From: Caproicibacter sp002399225
Lineage (GTDB): Bacteria; Bacillota; Clostridia; Oscillospirales; Acutalibacteraceae
Assembly (NCBI GenBank): GCA_036756705.1
Contig: DAIOKN010000012.1
Location: 1-58,592 of the forward strand
Length of the DNA: 58,592 nt
Direction of reading: 5' to 3'
Position 1 is the stretch's first letter. Each line of letters starts with the position of its first letter. The notes below the pieces were generated by a model. That model saw nothing but the letters and a program-made list of their open reading frames with translations. It ran no database searches and was not told where the DNA came from. Positions 41,901 through 50,578 of this stretch are shown here, piece by piece. A program made the position numbers and the translations under genes.

Positions 41901-42659
41901 ATGTATGCGAAACGGATTATTCCCTGTCTGGATGTGAACGGCGGGCGGGTAGTTAAGGGCACGGAGTTTGTCAACCTGCGCGACGCGGGTGATCCGGTGA
42001 AAGCGGCAAAAGAATATGACCGCCAGGGTGCGGACGAACTGGTCTTTCTGGATATTACCGCCTCTTCGGAGGCGCGGGGAATCCTTCTGGGCCTGGTAGA
42101 ACAGGTCGCCAACAGCGTCTTCCTTCCGTTTACCGTCGGCGGCGGAATCCGCTCGGTGGAAGATTTTCATACCCTGCTCCGCGCGGGGGCGGACAAAGTT
42201 TCCGTCAACTCGGCAGCCATTCTGAACCCGGGACTGATCTCTGCAGCCGCGGAGAAGTTCGGCAGTCAGTGCGTGGTCTGCGCGATTGACGCGAAGCGCA
42301 CCGGGCGGGGAGACTGGACGGTCTACCGCAACGGCGGGCGCATTGACACAGGTCTCAACGCCGTAAAGTGGGCAAAACAGGCTGCACAGCTCGGCGCGGG
42401 AGAGATCCTTCTGACCAGTATGGACTGCGACGGAATGAAAAATGGATACGACCTGCAACTGACCGCCGCCGTTTCCGAACAGGTTCCGATTCCGGTCATC
42501 GCTTCCGGCGGAGCCGGCAAACCGGAGCATTTCTACGATGCTTTCACGAAAGGCGAGGCCGATGCCGTGCTGGCGGCGTCCCTGTTTCACTTCGGGGAAG
42601 TCCGGATTCCCGACTTGAAACAGTACCTTTCGGGAAGAGGAATTCCGGTGCGGCTGTAA
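41901..42659 (+). CDS. hisF: Imidazole glycerol phosphate synthase, cyclase subunit HisF
   Basis: The 252-residue TIM barrel has the catalytic aspartates in IPCLDVNGGRVVKG (D11) and CAIDAKRTG (near 130), plus the phosphate-binding VGGGIRSVEDF and VIASGGAGKPEHF loops. It uses ammonia from HisH to form imidazole glycerol phosphate and AICAR. It forms a two-gene operon with hisH, closed by a terminator at 42676-42704. hisA, which usually separates or flanks the pair, is absent here. Confidence 0.94.
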   Translation: MYAKRIIPCLDVNGGRVVKGTEFVNLRDAGDPVKAAKEYDRQGADELVFLDITASSEARGILLGLVEQVANSVFLPFTVGGGIRSVEDFHTLLRAGADKVSVNSAAILNPGLISAAAEKFGSQCVVCAIDAKRTGRGDWTVYRNGGRIDTGLNAVKWAKQAAQLGAGEILLTSMDCDGMKNGYDLQLTAAVSEQVPIPVIASGGAGKPEHFYDAFTKGEADAVLAASLFHFGEVRIPDLKQYLSGRGIPVRL

Positions 42660-42675
42660 ATTTGCGGAAAATAGA

Positions 42676-42704
42676 GCGGGAGCTGTGAGGCTCCTGCTTT
42701 TTTT
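42676..42704 (+). terminator. Terminator after hisF
   Basis: GCGGGAGC and GCTCCTGC pair (one G-T pair) around a 6-base loop, followed by seven T residues. Confidence 0.9.
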
Positions 42705-42761
42705 ATGGATAGAACCTCCATGTCCGGCATAAGAATTAATATGAAATTGGGGGTGCTGGAA

Positions 42762-43910
42762 TTGAATATAAAAAAAATGTCGGCCTGTCTGCTCGCGGGG
42801 CTGACCGTGATTTTCAGCCTGCCGCTGGGAGCTTTGGCTTTGTCACAGGATGAAATCAAGGCGCCTTCCGCTGTTTTGATGGAAGCGCAGACCGGCAAAG
42901 TCTTGTATGAAAAAAATGATCATGAAAAACGCGCTTGCGCTTCCATTACGAAAGTCATGACGCTGCTGCTGGTGATGGAAGCACTGGACAGCGGGAAAAT
43001 CGGCCTGAACGACACGGTCACGGCCAGCGAGCACGCGGCTTCGATGGGCGGGTCCGACATCTGGCTGAAGCCCGGTGAGAGCATGACGGTGGACGACATG
43101 CTCAAGGCGACGGTGATTGCCAGTGCGAACGACGCAGCGGTGGCTTTGGCCGAGTATGTGGCGGGGAGCGAGGATGAATTTGTCGCGCAGATGAATCAGC
43201 GGGCCAAGGAACTCGGAATGAAAGACACGGTGTTCAAGAACGTCAACGGCCTGGATGAAGACGGCCATATCACCTCCGCCTACGATATTGCCCTGATGTC
43301 GCGGGAACTGATCAAGCATCGGAAAATTTTCGATTACACTCAAACTTGGATGGACAGTGTCAGAAACGGGAAAACGCAGCTTGTCAACACCAACAAACTG
43401 CTCAAGAGCTATAAGGGAATCACGGGGCTGAAAACCGGCACGACCGGGAAAGCCGGAAGCTGCATTTCCGCCACGGCACAGCGGAACGGTGTCAGCCTGA
43501 TTGCGGTGGTGCTCGGCAGTTCTACCACCAAAGACCGGTTCCATTCGGCCGCGACCCTTTTGAATTACGGCTTTGCCAACTGGTCGGTTGTGACGCCCAA
43601 AGTACCACCTCAGGCAAATGCGCCGGTCGCTGTGGAAAACGGGATGGAGTCCGAGGTGGAGCCGAATGTCAACGGAAACGAGAATCTTCTGGTCCCGAAG
43701 GGAAAGGGCGGGAACGTAAAATCCAAAGTTTCGATGAACGGCGCAGTCCGCGCTCCCGTGAAAAAAGACCAAGTGCTGGGAAAAATAACGTATTCCTTAA
43801 ATAACGAGGTGCTGAAAGAAACGCCGATCCGCGCCAAAAAGGCGGTGGAACCGATCTCGTTTTCTTCCGCGTTCCTCCTGCTGTTCCGGATGCTGACGAT
43901 GGATCCCTGA
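42762..43910 (+). CDS. dacF: D-alanyl-D-alanine carboxypeptidase (DacF type)
   Basis: The roughly 382-residue secreted penicillin-binding protein (family S11) has a signal-type N-terminal helix (about 6-28), SxxK as SITK near residue 63, SxN as SAN near 122 and KTG as KTGTTG near 225. A C-terminal domain and a hydrophobic tail that may anchor it in the membrane follow. It trims the terminal D-alanine from peptidoglycan stem peptides. TTG 42762 has GGGGGTG upstream; the ATGs at 42705 and 42741 are alternatives. Confidence 0.92.
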   Translation: MNIKKMSACLLAGLTVIFSLPLGALALSQDEIKAPSAVLMEAQTGKVLYEKNDHEKRACASITKVMTLLLVMEALDSGKIGLNDTVTASEHAASMGGSDIWLKPGESMTVDDMLKATVIASANDAAVALAEYVAGSEDEFVAQMNQRAKELGMKDTVFKNVNGLDEDGHITSAYDIALMSRELIKHRKIFDYTQTWMDSVRNGKTQLVNTNKLLKSYKGITGLKTGTTGKAGSCISATAQRNGVSLIAVVLGSSTTKDRFHSAATLLNYGFANWSVVTPKVPPQANAPVAVENGMESEVEPNVNGNENLLVPKGKGGNVKSKVSMNGAVRAPVKKDQVLGKITYSLNNEVLKETPIRAKKAVEPISFSSAFLLLFRMLTMDP

Positions 43911-43947
43911 AGTTTATGAATTTTTCGGGAATCTCTGCGGATCCGCC

Positions 43948-43976
43948 TTGCAAACGCAGCCTGCCTATTGTAAAAT
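43948..43976 (+). promoter_or_regulatory. Sigma-A promoter of pgi
   Basis: TTGCAA (43948-43953), a 17-base spacer and TAAAAT (43971-43976). Confidence 0.8.
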
Positions 43977-44013
43977 AGAGTTGCAAGAATTTCAGTAGGC
44001 AGGGGGGAAAAAA

Positions 44014-45348
44014 ATGTCTGTTCAAATTGACTTGCGTTACCTTTCGGGATTTGTCGATGAAAGTGAATTTTCAGCCATCGCGCCCCAGGTGCGTCTTGCA
44101 CAGAAGACCCTTCTCAGTGGGACGGGTGCCGGCAGCGATTTTCGCGGCTGGCTCGATCTGCCGGAAAAATTCGACAAAGATGAATTTGCCCGCATCCGTG
44201 CTGATGCGGACAGGATTCGGTCCGATTCGGAAGTTTTTGTGGTCATCGGTATCGGCGGCTCTTACCTGGGGGCCCGCGCGGCCATCGAGTATCTGCAGTC
44301 GCCAAATTACAATGCTTTAAAAAAAGCCGGCCCTCAGATCTATTTTGCCGGCAACAGTTTGAGTCCTTCCGCCCTATCTGAAATCATGGAGCTTTGTGGG
44401 GAGAAGGACTTTTCCATTAATGTGATCTCGAAATCCGGCACAACGACGGAGCCGGCGGTGGCATTCCGCATGTTCCGCGGGATGCTGGAAAAGAAATACG
44501 GCAGGCAGGGCGCGGCGAAGCGGATTTACTGTACGACAGACCGCACGCGCGGGACCCTGAAGCGGCTTGCCGACCGCGAAGGCTATGAAACTTTTGTTGT
44601 GCCGGACGATGTCGGGGGCCGGTACTCGGTCCTGACCGCCGTTGGACTTTTGCCGGTCGCGGTGGCCGGGGCGGATATCGGCGCGCTGATGGCCGGGGCG
44701 GCTGAAGAGCGGGCCTCCCTCAGCGGGGAGCCGCTTACCGATCCATCCTGCCTGTATGCGGCGGCAAGGAATATCCTGTACCGCAAGGGGAAGGAAATTG
44801 AGATCCTCGTCAGCTATGAACCGCGTTTCCAAATGATGTGCGAATGGTGGAAACAGCTTTGCGGGGAGAGCGAGGGGAAAAACGGGAAGGGACTTTTCCC
44901 GGCCTCTGTGATCTTCTCAACCGACCTCCATTCGATGGGACAGTATATTCAGCAGGGGAAGCGGAATCTGTTTGAGACCGTGATGCAGATCGACCGGCCC
45001 GCGATGGATCTGACCGTTAAAGCGGAGGCGGACAATGCGGACGGGCTGAATTTTCTTGCGGGGAAGAAGCTTTCCGATGTGAACTGCAAAGCATTCGAGG
45101 GGACCGTGCTGGCCCATACGGACGGCGGGGTGCCGAACATTGTGCTCTGCGCGCCGGATTTTTCAGAAAGCTCCCTCGGCGCGCTGATCTATTTCTTTGA
45201 ACGTTCCCTTGCAGTCTCAGGCTATCTTCTAGGAATTAATCCGTTCGATCAGCCCGGGGTTGAAAGCTATAAAAAGAACATGTTTGCCCTTTTGGGCAAG
45301 CCGGGTTACGAAAAAGAAAAAGCCGCTCTTGAAGCGAGGCTGAAATAA
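44014..45348 (+). CDS. pgi: Glucose-6-phosphate isomerase
   Basis: The 444-residue protein is the short bacterial Pgi. It has VVIGIGGSYLGARAAIEYL, the phosphate-binding SKSGTTTEPA, and LLGINPFDQPGVESYKK, which holds the conserved C-terminal lysine. It interconverts glucose-6-phosphate and fructose-6-phosphate in glycolysis. A consensus promoter lies directly upstream, and GCAGGGGGG lies 6 bases before the ATG. It starts a monocistronic unit. Confidence 0.96.
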   Translation: MSVQIDLRYLSGFVDESEFSAIAPQVRLAQKTLLSGTGAGSDFRGWLDLPEKFDKDEFARIRADADRIRSDSEVFVVIGIGGSYLGARAAIEYLQSPNYNALKKAGPQIYFAGNSLSPSALSEIMELCGEKDFSINVISKSGTTTEPAVAFRMFRGMLEKKYGRQGAAKRIYCTTDRTRGTLKRLADREGYETFVVPDDVGGRYSVLTAVGLLPVAVAGADIGALMAGAAEERASLSGEPLTDPSCLYAAARNILYRKGKEIEILVSYEPRFQMMCEWWKQLCGESEGKNGKGLFPASVIFSTDLHSMGQYIQQGKRNLFETVMQIDRPAMDLTVKAEADNADGLNFLAGKKLSDVNCKAFEGTVLAHTDGGVPNIVLCAPDFSESSLGALIYFFERSLAVSGYLLGINPFDQPGVESYKKNMFALLGKPGYEKEKAALEARLK

Positions 45349-45401
45349 CCCCGCGCTGTTTTTACCGGCTGTAGCTAAAATTATATCAGGAGGATCATTT
45401 T

Positions 45402-45818
45402 ATGATTAATGTAATTGTTGGGAAAAAAGGTTCCGGAAAGACAAAAAAATTGATTGAAAGCGCCAATGAGGCAGTTTCAAAGTCCAGCGGCAATGTTGTC
45501 GTGATTGAAAAGGGCGATACTCTGACTTATGACATCTCTCACGATGTCAGGCTGATTGATATTGATGAATACGGAATTCAGGGCGCGGATGCGCTGGGCG
45601 GCTTTATCTGCGGAGTCTGTGCCGGCAATTATGATGTTACAGACGTGTATGTGGATTCCACCCTGAAAATCATCGGCCAGGACATGAGTGCGCTGGCTTC
45701 TTTCTCGGAAAAGATGAATGCTCTCTCCTCTTTGTCCAGTGTTCAGATCACGTTGCTCCTTTCTGCGGACGAGAGCCTTCTGCCGCCGGAAATCAAGAAG
45801 GTTTCCGCGGCGATCTGA
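45402..45818 (+). CDS. Small P-loop ATP-binding protein of unknown function
   Basis: The 138-residue protein begins with a Walker A motif, VIVGKKGSGKTKKLIESANEA, at residues 4-24. Strands with the acidic ends VYVDS and VVVIEKG follow. It lacks a recognisable partner domain. It may be a small regulator or kinase-like protein; I do not recognise a characterised family. AGGAGG lies 8 bases upstream of the ATG. A terminator at 45833-45863 follows. Confidence 0.75.
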   Translation: MINVIVGKKGSGKTKKLIESANEAVSKSSGNVVVIEKGDTLTYDISHDVRLIDIDEYGIQGADALGGFICGVCAGNYDVTDVYVDSTLKIIGQDMSALASFSEKMNALSSLSSVQITLLLSADESLLPPEIKKVSAAI

Positions 45819-45832
45819 CTGTGCGGCCAGCC

Positions 45833-45863
45833 GGTGCCGGAGCCAAGCGCCCCGGCACCTTTT
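45833..45863 (+). terminator. Terminator after the P-loop gene
   Basis: GGTGCCGGAGC and GCCCCGGCACC form a long stem with one mismatch and a 5-base loop, followed by TTTT. Confidence 0.8.
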
Positions 45864-45894
45864 CCTGTAAAAATTGCGGATATATAAATTTTTA

Positions 45895-45923
45895 TTGACA
45901 AAAGTGGGAAGAATCTTTATAAT
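45895..45923 (+). promoter_or_regulatory. Sigma-A promoter of yceD-rpmF
   Basis: TTGACA (45895-45900), a 17-base spacer and TATAAT (45918-45923): a full consensus. Confidence 0.95.
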
Positions 45924-45949
45924 TAAAGACTGTAGCGCCGAGGTGGAGT

Positions 45950-46447
45950 ATGCTGCTTGATTTAAAAAAAATATTTTCTCAGGAAAGCGAGAGCTGCTCA
46001 TTTCATTATAACATGGACCTGTCATCCACTGAATTAAACGGTTCTTTTCCGTTTATCTCTCCGGTGGCCGTGCAGGGCACCGTGGAAGGTCGCGACGGCT
46101 CCGCCATACTGAAGGCGAAGGTTTTGTTTGATTTTTCGATTCCCTGCGACCGCTGTGCGGAGCAGATCGACAGGCACTATCACTTTACTTTTTCCCATAT
46201 TCTTGTCCGTTCGCTTGTCAATCAGGAGAACGACGACCGGTTGATTGAGGTCCGGGATGAAAAACTGGATCTGGATGAACTGATGCGGGAAGATATTCTG
46301 CTCGAGCTTCCAACCAAGTTTTTATGTAAAGAAGACTGCAAGGGGCTGTGCCCTGTCTGCGGCAAAAATTTGAACGAGGGCCCCTGCGGCTGTGAAAATC
46401 ACCCGGTGGATCCCCGAATGGAAGTTTTAAAAAATTTGCTTCATTAA
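45950..46447 (+). CDS. yceD: YceD/DUF177 family protein
   Basis: The 165-residue protein has the DUF177 pattern: a beta-rich N-terminal half with IPCDRCAEQI, then EDILLELPTKFLCKEDCKGLCPVCGKNLNEGPCGC, a cysteine-rich zinc-like site near residues 123-147. In E. coli the homologue affects 23S rRNA accumulation, and it is almost always found next to rpmF, as here. GAGGTGGAG lies before the ATG. Confidence 0.93.
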   Translation: MLLDLKKIFSQESESCSFHYNMDLSSTELNGSFPFISPVAVQGTVEGRDGSAILKAKVLFDFSIPCDRCAEQIDRHYHFTFSHILVRSLVNQENDDRLIEVRDEKLDLDELMREDILLELPTKFLCKEDCKGLCPVCGKNLNEGPCGCENHPVDPRMEVLKNLLH

Positions 46448-46476
46448 CGGAAAAGATCGGTAAGGAGGTGCTGAGG

Positions 46477-46659
46477 ATGGCGGTACCAAAGAGGAAACAG
46501 TCAAGTGCCAGACAGAACAAAAGGCGTTCCAGTGTTTGGAAAATGAGCGCACCCACTCTGGTGAAATGCCCGAAATGCGGAGAACTGATGGTCCCGCACA
46601 GAGTATGCGGCAATTGCGGCTACTACAAGGGTAGGGAAGTCATTAAAAAGGAAGCGTAA
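46477..46659 (+). CDS. rpmF: Ribosomal protein L32
   Basis: The 60-residue protein starts MAVPKRKQSSARQNKRRS and has a zinc ribbon, CPKCGE..(9 residues)..CGNCGYY, so it is the zinc-binding form. TAAGGAGGTG at about 10 bases supports the start; the longer frame at 46468 includes it. It follows yceD by 29 bases in the same operon. The usual downstream plsX is absent here and der follows instead. Confidence 0.97.
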   Translation: MAVPKRKQSSARQNKRRSSVWKMSAPTLVKCPKCGELMVPHRVCGNCGYYKGREVIKKEA

Positions 46660-46682
46660 CTCGTTTCTGTTTTCCGAAAGTC

Positions 46683-46712
46683 AGAGAAGGAGCGATCCTT
46701 CTCTTCTTTTTT
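46683..46712 (+). terminator. Terminator after rpmF
   Basis: AGAGAAGG and CCTTCTCT pair around a 6-base loop, followed by TCTTTTTT. Confidence 0.88.
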
Positions 46713-46822
46713 ACCTGCAGCACGGCTTGAACGGCAGGCGGAGGGCAAACTGACACAGCCGCTCGGAAAAGTCTGTGCTGTGCGGAAATTGAAAAAGAGG
46801 CAGAGAGGGGTTTCAAAGTAAT

Positions 46823-48142
46823 ATGGCGTTACCGGTAGTTGCTATTGTCGGCAGGCCGAATGTCGGCAAATCGGCTCTTTTTAATAAACTTGCGGGAAAG
46901 CGTCTTTCCATTGTGGACGACACCCCCGGTGTGACGCGGGACCGTATTTACGCGGAATGTGAATGGGAAGCGCACCGTTTTTCCCTTGTGGACACAGGCG
47001 GGCTGGAACCCGGGGAAGATGTGATCCTGGCACAGACCAGGGCCCAGGCCCGTCTGGCGATGGAGGCGGCCGATGTGATCGTATTTGTCACAGACGTGCA
47101 TACGGGGCCGGTTGCAGCTGACCATGAGATTGCCTCAATGCTGTTAAAAAGCGGGAAGCCCCTTGTGCTGTGTGTCAACAAATGTGACAGCATCGGCGAT
47201 CCGCCGCCGGAGTTCTATGAATTTTACGCCTTGGGACTCGGCGATCCCGTGAGAGTTTCCGCTTTTCACGGCCATGGAACAGGCGATCTCCTCGACCGGA
47301 TTGTTTCCTTCTTTCCGGATGAGACTGGAAATTCCGGACCGGACGATATCATCCGGGTTGCGGTGATTGGAAAACCGAACGCCGGCAAGTCTTCGCTGGT
47401 CAACCGAATTGCCGGGGAAGAGCGCTGCATCGTTTCCGATGTGGCCGGAACCACGCGGGATGCGGTGGATATCGCGGTGGAGAATCAATACGGTCGGTTC
47501 CTTCTGATCGACACCGCCGGCCTGCGGCGCAAGAGCAGGGTGGAAAGCAATATTGAACGGTACAGCATGCTCCGTGCTCAGATGGCCGTGGAGCGCGCGG
47601 ATGTCTGCGTCGTGCTGCTTGACGGCACCGTCGGTTTTACCGAACAGGACTCTAAAATCGCCGGCATGGCGCATGAAGCAGGAAAAGCCTGCGTCATTGC
47701 GGTAAACAAGTGGGACGCGGTTGAAAAAAATGAAAATACCATGGGAGCCTACGAGAAAAAGCTGCGCGGCGATTTTTCCTTTATGCCGTATGCCAGAATT
47801 CTGTTTCTTTCGGCAAAGACGGGCCAGCGGATCGATCGCCTGTTTCAGGCGATCCGCGACGCGGCGGCTTCCAGTTCCCGCCGCATCAAGACCGGAATGC
47901 TCAACGATGTTTTGGCGCAGGCCACCGAGCGTGTGCAGCCGCCGACCGATAAAGGCCGCAGACTGAAAATCTTTTATCTGACCCAGGTTTCCATTCAGCC
48001 GCCTACGTTTGTATTTTTTATCAATTCGAAAAAGCTGTTTCATTTTTCCTATCAGCGTTTTCTCGAAAATATGATACGGGAAACGTTTGGGTTTGAAGGG
48101 ACTCCGATTCGATTTTTGCTCCGCGAACGGGGAGAAAAATAG
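46823..48142 (+). CDS. der: Ribosome-assembly GTPase Der (EngA)
   Basis: The 439-residue protein has two G domains in tandem, with P-loops GRPNVGKSALF (about 9-19) and GKPNAGKSSLV (about 180). It has NKCD and NKWD base motifs and a C-terminal KH-like domain ending FEGTPIRFLLRERG. Der is needed to assemble the 50S subunit. It lies alone between the rpmF terminator and the rpmB convergent unit. GAGAGGGG lies 10 bases before the ATG. Confidence 0.96.
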   Translation: MALPVVAIVGRPNVGKSALFNKLAGKRLSIVDDTPGVTRDRIYAECEWEAHRFSLVDTGGLEPGEDVILAQTRAQARLAMEAADVIVFVTDVHTGPVAADHEIASMLLKSGKPLVLCVNKCDSIGDPPPEFYEFYALGLGDPVRVSAFHGHGTGDLLDRIVSFFPDETGNSGPDDIIRVAVIGKPNAGKSSLVNRIAGEERCIVSDVAGTTRDAVDIAVENQYGRFLLIDTAGLRRKSRVESNIERYSMLRAQMAVERADVCVVLLDGTVGFTEQDSKIAGMAHEAGKACVIAVNKWDAVEKNENTMGAYEKKLRGDFSFMPYARILFLSAKTGQRIDRLFQAIRDAAASSSRRIKTGMLNDVLAQATERVQPPTDKGRRLKIFYLTQVSIQPPTFVFFINSKKLFHFSYQRFLENMIRETFGFEGTPIRFLLRERGEK

Positions 48143-48151
48143 GCAGAAAAA

Positions 48152-48176
48152 AGGAACCGCCGGAGCGGTTCCTTTT
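48152..48176. terminator. Bidirectional terminator between der and rpmB
   Basis: AGGAACCGC (48152-48160) and GCGGTTCCT (48165-48173) pair around CGGA. A residues precede it and TTTA follows, so it can serve both convergent genes. Confidence 0.85.
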
Positions 48177-48202
48177 ATTTCTTTATTGAATGAAGCTTTT
48201 TC

Positions 48203-48391
48203 TCAAACGGCGCGGGTCACTTTACCGGAACGAAGGCAGCGGGTGCAGGCGTAAATACGCTTGGGAGAACCGTTTACGATCGCTTTGACACGCCTGACGT
48301 TGGGCTTCCAAGCACGGTTGGAACGCCTGTGCGAATGGGATACTTTGATGCCAAAAGCAATGTCCTTGCCGCAGATTTCACATTTTGCCAT
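48203..48391 (-). CDS. rpmB: Ribosomal protein L28
   Basis: The 62-residue protein begins MAKCEICGKDIAFGIKVSHSHRRSNRAWKPN and ends with YACTRCLRSGKV. The CxxC pairs make it a zinc-binding form. AAAGGAGGTG about 7 bases before the ATG and a promoter further upstream on the minus strand complete the gene. It faces der tail-to-tail across a shared terminator. Confidence 0.97.
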   Translation of the reverse strand: MAKCEICGKDIAFGIKVSHSHRRSNRAWKPNVRRVKAIVNGSPKRIYACTRCLRSGKVTRAV

Positions 48392-48434
48392 GGGTCTGCA
48401 CCTCCTTTAAAGTGCTTTTTATCACAACAGTATT

Positions 48435-48463
48435 ATGTTATCAGATTTATCCACTAAATGCAA
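48435..48463 (-). promoter_or_regulatory. Sigma-A promoter of rpmB
   Basis: On the minus strand: TTGCAT, a 17-base spacer and TAACAT (plus-strand ATGTTA at 48435-48440 and ATGCAA at 48458-48463). Confidence 0.65.
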
Positions 48464-48525
48464 GACTTTTTTTCATCCGTCCCATCAGCGCTTTGGCGGC
48501 TTTTCTCCGAAAATTCATGCTTTGC

Positions 48526-48554
48526 TTGCCTTTTTATCCCCTCCGTATTATAAT
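48526..48554 (+). promoter_or_regulatory. Sigma-A promoter of the M50 protease and scpAB block
   Basis: TTGCCT (48526-48531), a 17-base spacer and TATAAT (48549-48554). Confidence 0.75.
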
Positions 48555-48578
48555 CATAAAATAGTTAGGAGAATGTTT

Positions 48579-49271
48579 ATGCTGATTGATCTGTTAAAAA
48601 GCCTTTTTTCCGGAGGATCAGTGGATCTGACAACGGTCGTTTTTCAGATCCTTGCAACCCTGTTTATTATCTTCTGTATCCTTCCGCTGCATGAGTATGC
48701 GCATGGATGGGCCGCTGGAAAACTGGGCGACCATACTGCAAAATACAGCGGACGGCTGACGATGAATCCCCTAGCAAGCTTTGATCCGATCGGTTCGGTT
48801 TTTCTCCTTTTGTTTGGATTTGGATGGGCCAAGCCCGTCCCGGTCGATCCCCGCTATTTTAAAAATCCGAAACGGGACATGGCCCTGACCGCTGTGGCCG
48901 GGCCGTTTTCCAACTTTCTTGCGGCATGGGTCGGGGATCTGATTTACATGGGGCTGATGATCGCGGCGCAGGCGCCTCTGCCGACTTTTGCGCAGGCCTT
49001 TCTTTCAGCATATATCACCATCAATGTCGCGCTGGCGGTTTTTAATCTTCTTCCCATTCCGCCGCTGGACGGTTCAAAGATTCTCGGTGCGTTTCTTTCC
49101 AACCGAACCTTGTACAATTATTACCGCTACCAGAATATCATTGTCATGGTCGCTTTTGTCGTTTTATTCAGTGGGATGCTGGATCGGCCGATCTGGGCGC
49201 TGGAGAACCTGTGCCTAGGCGGAGTGCAGTGGCTTGCCTATCTGCCGTATCATTTATTTGGCCTTGTGTAA
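48579..49271 (+). CDS. Site-2 protease-like M50 metalloprotease (YwhC/Rip type)
   Basis: The 230-residue polytopic membrane protein has the zinc motif LHEYAHGW at residues 37-44. The C-terminal ligand block is FNLLPIPPLDGSKIL, with the NxxPxPPLDG signature. It also has MNPLASFDPIGS. Such proteases cleave within the membrane; the substrate is unknown. ATG 48579 follows TAGGAG, with a consensus promoter upstream. The next gene, scpA, starts 13 bases after the stop, so the block is probably one operon. Confidence 0.92.
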   Translation: MLIDLLKSLFSGGSVDLTTVVFQILATLFIIFCILPLHEYAHGWAAGKLGDHTAKYSGRLTMNPLASFDPIGSVFLLLFGFGWAKPVPVDPRYFKNPKRDMALTAVAGPFSNFLAAWVGDLIYMGLMIAAQAPLPTFAQAFLSAYITINVALAVFNLLPIPPLDGSKILGAFLSNRTLYNYYRYQNIIVMVAFVVLFSGMLDRPIWALENLCLGGVQWLAYLPYHLFGLV

Positions 49272-49284
49272 ATAATTTTGTGAA

Positions 49285-50004
49285 ATGATGGACAAAATAT
49301 GTTATAAACTGGAAACATTCGAAGGCCCTCTCGATTTGCTTCTTTCGCTGATTGTCAAAAACAAACTTAATATTCTGGATATTCAAATCACCGAGCTGGT
49401 GGATCAATATCTGGAGCAGCTTAAAAAAATGCGCGGGCGGGAAATGGATGTGACCAGCGAATTTCTGGAAATGGCTTCCCGGCTGATTTATATTAAGACC
49501 GTGTCTCTTCTTCCCAAAAAAGAGGAGGCAGAGCAGCTCAAGCGCGAACTCAGCGGGCAGCTGGTCGAATACCGGGACTGCAAACGGATGGCTGCTTTGC
49601 TGAGGGAGCGGTTCAGCTTTGATTCCTATACGCGCGCGCCTGAGAAAGTTGAGCCGGACAAGCGGTACCGGGGCCGTCATACGCCGCGGGAACTGTATGA
49701 GGCGTACCGAAGCGCGGCCGGCAGGGGAAAGCGATTTCTTCCCCCGCCGAAAGAGGCGTTTTCTGCGCTGGTTTCTTATAAGGCTGTCTCTGTCTCCTCT
49801 CGCATTGTCTATGTCCTGCGGACTCTTCGCCGAAAAGGCCAACAGCGCTACGCAGCTCTGTTTGCCGGTATCCGGAATCATTCCGAGCGGGTGGCGACTT
49901 TTCTCGCTGTTCTGGAGCTGGTCAAGGGTAGGCGGATCCGCCTGGAAGGGGAAGATGATCCGGAAATCAAATTGTTGAACGGCGGTGTCAGGCATGGAGA
50001 TTAA
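49285..50004 (+). CDS. scpA: Segregation and condensation protein ScpA
   Basis: The 239-residue kleisin subunit has the typical start YKLETFEGPLDLLLSLIVKNKLNILDI and a helical C-terminal winged-helix part ending in LVKGRRIRLEG. It bridges the Smc heads of the condensin complex and organises the chromosome. Two ATGs lie in tandem at 49285 and 49288. Its end overlaps scpB by 11 bases. Confidence 0.95.
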   Translation: MMDKICYKLETFEGPLDLLLSLIVKNKLNILDIQITELVDQYLEQLKKMRGREMDVTSEFLEMASRLIYIKTVSLLPKKEEAEQLKRELSGQLVEYRDCKRMAALLRERFSFDSYTRAPEKVEPDKRYRGRHTPRELYEAYRSAAGRGKRFLPPPKEAFSALVSYKAVSVSSRIVYVLRTLRRKGQQRYAALFAGIRNHSERVATFLAVLELVKGRRIRLEGEDDPEIKLLNGGVRHGD

Positions 50005-50578
50005 AAAGCTGCAGGGAGCGATGGAAGCCATTCTGTTTGCAAGCGGAGACGCAGTGTCGGTGGACCGCGTTGCCCAGGCGCTTCAGATTGACCGCGGCAC
50101 GGCGGAAAAGATGATGCAAAATCTTGCGGATCAGTACCGCACCGAACACGGGGGTATCCGGATCGTCCGTCTGGAGGACGGCTACCAGATGTGCACCAAT
50201 CCGGAATACGGTGCCGCCGTGCGCGCTGCGCTGGAAATCCGCCGCAATCTGCCTTTGACTCAGGCTGCGCTGGAAGTGCTGGCCGTCATTGCTTATAACC
50301 AGCCGGTTTCAAAAGCATTTGCCGAGCAGGTCCGCGGCGTGGACTGCTCCGCGGTAATCAGCGGGCTCGTTTCGAAAGGGCTGGTGGAAGAACGGGGAAG
50401 GCTGGAACTGCCCGGGCGGCCTCTTCTCTATGGGACGACGACGGATTTTCTGCGTTGCCTTGGCATTTCTTCTCTTTCGGAGCTCCCGCAGCTGCCGGAA
50501 GAGCTTTCTTCCGGGCAGGAAGAAACGGGCGGCGGCTCGAAAAAAGACGGGCGGCAGGGAGAAGGAAACGCCGGATGA
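49994..50578 (+). CDS. scpB: Segregation and condensation protein ScpB
   Basis: The 194-residue protein has the ScpB core: AMEAILFASGDAVSVDRVAQAL, NLPLTQAALEVLAVIAYNQPVSKAFAEQVRGVDCSAVI and GRPLLYGTTTDFLRCLGISSLSELP. It is the regulatory winged-helix subunit that binds ScpA and Smc. The ATG lies inside the end of scpA. The Gln/Lys/Gly-rich tail is variable. The stop overlaps the DUF2953 start. Confidence 0.95.
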   Translation: MEIKKLQGAMEAILFASGDAVSVDRVAQALQIDRGTAEKMMQNLADQYRTEHGGIRIVRLEDGYQMCTNPEYGAAVRAALEIRRNLPLTQAALEVLAVIAYNQPVSKAFAEQVRGVDCSAVISGLVSKGLVEERGRLELPGRPLLYGTTTDFLRCLGISSLSELPQLPEELSSGQEETGGGSKKDGRQGEGNAG

